In this document: positions 23,902-27,348 of the stretch, piece after piece
Layout: every line of letters starts with the position of its first letter
Position numbering within the stretch: the stretch's first letter is position 1
Origin: Cellvibrionaceae bacterium
Lineage (GTDB): Bacteria; Pseudomonadota; Gammaproteobacteria; Pseudomonadales; Cellvibrionaceae
Length of the DNA: 27,348 nucleotides
Assembly: GCA_021151695.1 (NCBI GenBank)
Contig: JAGKWU010000026.1
Coordinates: 1-27,348, forward strand
Reading direction: 5' to 3'
The notes under the pieces: model-generated
What the model saw: the letters and a program-made list of their open reading frames with translations, nothing else
What the model was told of the DNA's origin: nothing
The model's database searches: none
Translations under genes and position numbers: made by a program

Positions 23902-25005
23902 ATGCGTATTCTTTACCTCTGCAAACGCCACTATATGAATCACGATGTTATAGAAGATCGATATGCTCGACTCTACGAACAGCCTTTTCAATTATCTCAA
24001 TTAGGGAATGATGTTTTGGGAGTTTGTTTGAGCTATCGCCCTTGCGAAAAAAAAAATGAGTCTCACACAGGGGGCCAAGGCTCCATACAATGGGTCGGCT
24101 ACTCCAGCGGACGGTTGCGCACTTCTTTGCTTTTTTACCCGAGTAAACTTTTAGCTCTTGCAAGAGCATTCAAACCTGATCTGATTGTAGGCTCCTCAGA
24201 TTGCCTACATGTTGCCCTTGCACAATGGCTCGCTAACAAAATTGGCTGCTTATTTTCAGCTGATCTTTATGATGATTATGAGAGCTTTGGCCTGGCAAAA
24301 TTGCCGTTTTTAAAATATTTTTATAGAAGAGCCCTGAAGAAGACTCGTACGATTAGTTGCGTATCCCAAAGCCTGGCAAATCACATAAGGTTATTAGTTG
24401 GTAATAAACCTACAATTCTGGCCCTACCAAGCACAATAGATAAGGATGTCTTTCATCCCATGAACAAAGAATATGCGAGAAAGAGCTTTAATTTACCCAA
24501 CAATAAAATTCTTATTGGTACCGCCGGGGGACTCACAAAAGAAAAGGGTATCGAAACTGTATATCGCGCGGTGCTAATATGCATTGAGAAAAACCCGAAT
24601 GTTCATTTCGCAGTTGCTGGCCCCATCGATAAACGCTGTCCGCCACCAGTCCACGAGAGGATACATTACCTCGGTAAATTGCCGCATAAAAAGGTTGCGG
24701 AGCTGTTTTGCTCACTTGATGTAGGGATAGTTTATCTAAGAGACACGCTCTATGGGAAACTTAGCTTCCCCCAAAAAGCTTACGAAATGGCATCCTGTAG
24801 AATACCTATGATTGTTGCTGATATTGGCGATATGTCGTTTTTATTTAGCAGGAGTAAAAATGAGTTGTATACCGCAGACGATGCTGTTGATTTAGCAAAT
24901 GCCCTTCAACATCAACTTGAGCATCCAAATAGGCCCGCACTGGAAATCGACGATTGGCATGAACACGGAAAGAAGTTAAACCATCTATACCTCACTTCCC
25001 TCTAA
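23902..25005 (+). CDS. Family 4 glycosyltransferase
   Basis: The 367-residue protein has a GT-B layout. The N-terminal half carries MRILYLCKRHYMNHDVIEDR and PDLIVGSSDCLHVALAQWLA. The C-terminal half carries LIGTAGGLTKEKGIETVYRAV, VHFAVAGPID, IHYLGKLPHKKVAELFCSLDVGIVYL and SFPQKAYEMASCRIPMIVADIG. The last is the donor-binding EX7E region. The second Glu (in AYEM) is present, but the first Glu is not where the pattern expects it. Several GT4 subfamilies with FPQKAYE share this variation. There is no clear ribosome site before ATG 23902. A 183-base gap upstream suggests separate transcription or an insertion point. It is the last plus-strand gene and converges on the next pair. Confidence 0.87.
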   Translation: MRILYLCKRHYMNHDVIEDRYARLYEQPFQLSQLGNDVLGVCLSYRPCEKKNESHTGGQGSIQWVGYSSGRLRTSLLFYPSKLLALARAFKPDLIVGSSDCLHVALAQWLANKIGCLFSADLYDDYESFGLAKLPFLKYFYRRALKKTRTISCVSQSLANHIRLLVGNKPTILALPSTIDKDVFHPMNKEYARKSFNLPNNKILIGTAGGLTKEKGIETVYRAVLICIEKNPNVHFAVAGPIDKRCPPPVHERIHYLGKLPHKKVAELFCSLDVGIVYLRDTLYGKLSFPQKAYEMASCRIPMIVADIGDMSFLFSRSKNELYTADDAVDLANALQHQLEHPNRPALEIDDWHEHGKKLNHLYLTSL

Positions 25006-25045
25006 AGCTAGCGGACAGCTCCCAAAATTTTCTCCAACCGGGCAA

Positions 25046-25933
25046 TTACTGCTCCTCCGGAGGAAGACCTCTCCGGTTAATGTTTGTGTCCTTATAGATT
25101 AGAGAAGTTATCTGCTCTGAAATTAGCCCCATCAGAAACACCAACACAGACGTAGTAAACAGCAATGCGGACATGTTAGTAAACCGACCAAAACTAATGA
25201 GTGTATAAAGATAATATGCACATGCGGTCGAAAAAAAACTTAAACTTATTGGAAAAAATAACTTTAATGGAGAAAAGAGCGTACCTATTTTAAAGATAAT
25301 TAGCAAAAACCTGACCCCATCCTGCCATAATTTGATGTGGCTTTGTGTTCCCTCTATTCTGGGTAATACCTCAATTGGCACATAGCCTACCGAATATCCC
25401 ATACGGAAAAAACTCATGGTAACCGTGGTTGGATATGAAAATTTATTTGGCAGGAGTGTTAAGAACTCTCTAAATTTACGGGTATTTACTGCACGAAAAC
25501 CGGAGGTCAAATCATCCACCCTATGGCCTACCATCCAGCTCGCAAAGGAATTATAAAATTTATTGGCGATCCCCCTATGGATATTGGCTTGCCCTTTTTT
25601 ATTACGGGCACCGACAACCATGTCATATCCCTGCTGCATTTTATCCAGCAAGAGACTGATATCTTTCGGCTGATGCTGCCCATCAGCATCCATACACACC
25701 AAGACATCCCCCTTAGCAGCACGCAGGCCACTTTTTATAGCCGCACCATTACCTTTGCTATAGGGATGATGAATCACTTTTGCGCCCAGCTGTTTGGCGG
25801 CATCAATAGTATCATCAGTAGAGGCATCATCTATTACGATGATTTCCGCATCAGGATATAAATCCGTTAATAGAGGCAGAATTTGCCGCAACCCTTTAGA
25901 TTCATTTTTGGCAGGTATAACAATACTAAGCAC
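25046..25933 (-). CDS. DPM1-like polyprenyl-phosphate glycosyltransferase (GT2)
   Basis: It probably transfers a sugar from a nucleotide donor to undecaprenyl phosphate at the inner membrane. The core is LSIVIPAKNESKGLRQIL, AEIIVIDDASTDDTIDAAKQL, NGAAIKSGLRAAKGDVLVCMDADGQHQP (DAD metal site) and DDLTSGFRAVNTRKF, the pattern of dolichol-phosphate mannose synthases. Two C-terminal hydrophobic segments (about 222-245 and 250-275) would anchor it. The start is GTG at 25933 with AAAGG at good spacing. It lies only 5 bases after the TPR membrane protein's stop, so the two are surely cotranscribed. Mannose or glucose is the likely sugar, by family. 295 residues. Confidence 0.88.
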   Translation of the reverse strand: MLSIVIPAKNESKGLRQILPLLTDLYPDAEIIVIDDASTDDTIDAAKQLGAKVIHHPYSKGNGAAIKSGLRAAKGDVLVCMDADGQHQPKDISLLLDKMQQGYDMVVGARNKKGQANIHRGIANKFYNSFASWMVGHRVDDLTSGFRAVNTRKFREFLTLLPNKFSYPTTVTMSFFRMGYSVGYVPIEVLPRIEGTQSHIKLWQDGVRFLLIIFKIGTLFSPLKLFFPISLSFFSTACAYYLYTLISFGRFTNMSALLFTTSVLVFLMGLISEQITSLIYKDTNINRRGLPPEEQ

Positions 25934-25938
25934 AATTT

Positions 25939-27348
25939 TTACCTTTCTTGGGTTTCTACAACTCGATTAATTCCGATATCACGAAGCCCCTCATCCAGCA
26001 TCTTCCGAAGCCGAATAAACTCAGCGTCATAGTATTCCCTAGAGCGCTTTAAGTACTTATCCGGCTGCTTTTTATACACTATTTCAGCCTGTTTGAATAA
26101 CAGCATAGCCTCAACCGGCCTGCCCGCATTCGCCATTTCTGCCATCATACTCAGCGCCGAATCTGTATCATCATACATTGGAATAGCAATGCTAAACTGC
26201 TGATAAGCGAGATCATAGTCTTCTAATGCCAGATACAACTGTCCATTCAAATAGGGAATTAACTTGTTAAATAAATGGAATTTAGCATAGCTGGGGTTAT
26301 CTTTAATTATAGCGAGCAGCTCCAATAAATTTTTTGCATACTCCGTCCTCACAGGGGGCTGCACCACCTTGTCAACTATATTGCGAAGCCCTACTACAGC
26401 TTGGGCATCAAATGGCTGGGATTTTATTAAATTGGCAGTTTTTATAAAGTCTTGTCTTTCTGCCCGGTTTACGTAAACCTCTATAAGCAAGCGATTAATT
26501 GTCAATAAACTACTTTGTGGGAATTTCTCAATCGCTTTGTTCATATGCTCCAGCGATCCATCCAGATTTCCAACCTCCAACAAAAATGACCCAAGCTTAT
26601 TTTGTGCCCGTGGAGACTCCGGTGTGGATGCCGCCCAATATATCTCAAGCTTCTTCGTATTCGACCACAACTCCGTCCGCTTCCAGGTAAAAAAGGTAAT
26701 TACAGACAGGATAAAAAATATGACCAAGGGTGCGATCCAGATTTGCTTTCTCTTTGAAAGCCCGGCCAATGAATCAACAATAGGGAGAAAGAGGAATGCA
26801 GATGTTAAGTAGTTTCGGTGCTCAAAATATAGCTCCAAGCCAACCACGGTGGACTCAAGCAAATGCCCCGCAAAATAGAAAAGTATCGACAAGCTCCATA
26901 GCGGATAACGCTTACGCATCAGCAGCGAGACAATCACAAGAAATACAACAAAAATCAGTGCAAATAGTGTAGAAACCGGATTAAGTAGGCCGCGTGAAAA
27001 ATTATATCCATCCTGAAATAAACCACGCGTTTCAATATGCGGCACATATAGCTGGTACAAATATTCACAAATAATTCTTGGCTCGGTCATCAGGCGCTCC
27101 ACCTGATTAAAAGGACGATTCGGCCATGCGTCAGGAGAGAGGTTTATTTCACCGGCTAATTTGTAAATAATCGCCAGTGTTGGCAGACACAGGAAGGACA
27201 CCCACCATAATCTATTTAATTTACTAAGACTTGCCGGCAAACAGGACTCGACAACAATAACAAGTAAGGGCAAAAGCACACCATTTTCTTTGCTTAAAAA
27301 CGCCAGCAAAGTGCCCAACCCCACACTAGCACTCATCCAGACATATCC
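25939..27348 (-). CDS. Partial: multi-span membrane protein with TPR tail (TMTC/GT-C-like)
   Basis: The 5' end lies beyond the window: the frame stays open to base 27348 (GYVW before the ATG at 27336), and that Met falls inside a membrane segment, so it is not the true start. About 470 residues are seen. The first part has several hydrophobic helices with LSKENGVLLPLLVIVVES, a motif of the TMTC/DUF1736-type O-mannosyltransferase-like proteins. The rest, after HLLESTVVGLELYFEHRNYL and one more helix, is helical and TPR-like (AQNKLGSFLLEVGNLDGSLEHMNKAIEKFP). The family idea is a GT-C transferase using a polyprenyl-phosphate sugar, which fits the adjacent DPM1-like gene. Protein or glycan acceptor cannot be decided. 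Confidence 0.78.
   Translation of the reverse strand, partial: GYVWMSASVGLGTLLAFLSKENGVLLPLLVIVVESCLPASLSKLNRLWWVSFLCLPTLAIIYKLAGEINLSPDAWPNRPFNQVERLMTEPRIICEYLYQLYVPHIETRGLFQDGYNFSRGLLNPVSTLFALIFVVFLVIVSLLMRKRYPLWSLSILFYFAGHLLESTVVGLELYFEHRNYLTSAFLFLPIVDSLAGLSKRKQIWIAPLVIFFILSVITFFTWKRTELWSNTKKLEIYWAASTPESPRAQNKLGSFLLEVGNLDGSLEHMNKAIEKFPQSSLLTINRLLIEVYVNRAERQDFIKTANLIKSQPFDAQAVVGLRNIVDKVVQPPVRTEYAKNLLELLAIIKDNPSYAKFHLFNKLIPYLNGQLYLALEDYDLAYQQFSIAIPMYDDTDSALSMMAEMANAGRPVEAMLLFKQAEIVYKKQPDKYLKRSREYYDAEFIRLRKMLDEGLRDIGINRVVETQER

Overview
The window looks like a chromosomal segment of a free-living, polysaccharide-degrading gammaproteobacterium, most likely Cellvibrio or a close relative. This is inferred from Pseudomonas-like housekeeping gene neighbourhoods combined with a secreted CBM6-GH16 beta-glucanase; no rRNA or other decisive marker is present. 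I found no tRNA, rRNA, CRISPR array, transposase or phage gene.

Bases 1-3960 carry a palindromic intergenic repeat, a single-pass membrane coiled-coil protein, Fe superoxide dismutase (sodB) and the groES-groEL operon, all on the minus strand, with clear terminators and a sigma-32-like promoter. An 844-base gap follows, then a plus-strand secreted laminarinase-type glucanase (4662-5894). This converges on minus-strand fxsA and a DUF481 outer-membrane-type protein.

From 7.6 to 15.5 kb lie an alkyltransferase-like DNA-damage protein, ampG (muropeptide permease), yajQ, ampE, ampD, a DUF1631 protein and nadC. Import (AmpG) and processing (AmpD) of anhydro-muropeptides, plus AmpE, sit within about 3.5 kb. 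The order ampE-ampD-DUF1631-nadC resembles what I recall of Pseudomonas.

From 15.55 kb to the end is a visibly AT-richer surface-polysaccharide locus. It has a Wzx-type flippase on the minus strand and then a plus-strand run: FkbM methyltransferase, CAP59-like glycosyltransferase, gmd, fcl, three GT2 glycosyltransferases and a GT4 glycosyltransferase. Gmd and Fcl would convert GDP-mannose to GDP-L-fucose, the transferases would build a fucose-containing repeat unit on a lipid carrier, and the flippase would export it. No Wzy polymerase, chain-length regulator or initiating sugar-phosphate transferase is evident here.

At the right edge, two tightly linked minus-strand genes encode a DPM1-like polyprenyl-phosphate sugar synthase and a multi-span membrane protein with a TPR tail that runs off the window. 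They look like a donor-synthase plus GT-C transferase pair. I saw no clearly new defence or mobile system. The most unusual items are the CAP59-like transferase, the DPM1/GT-C-TPR pair, a 20-bp tandem operator-like repeat, the acidic insertion in AmpE and possible regulatory structures at groES and sodB.
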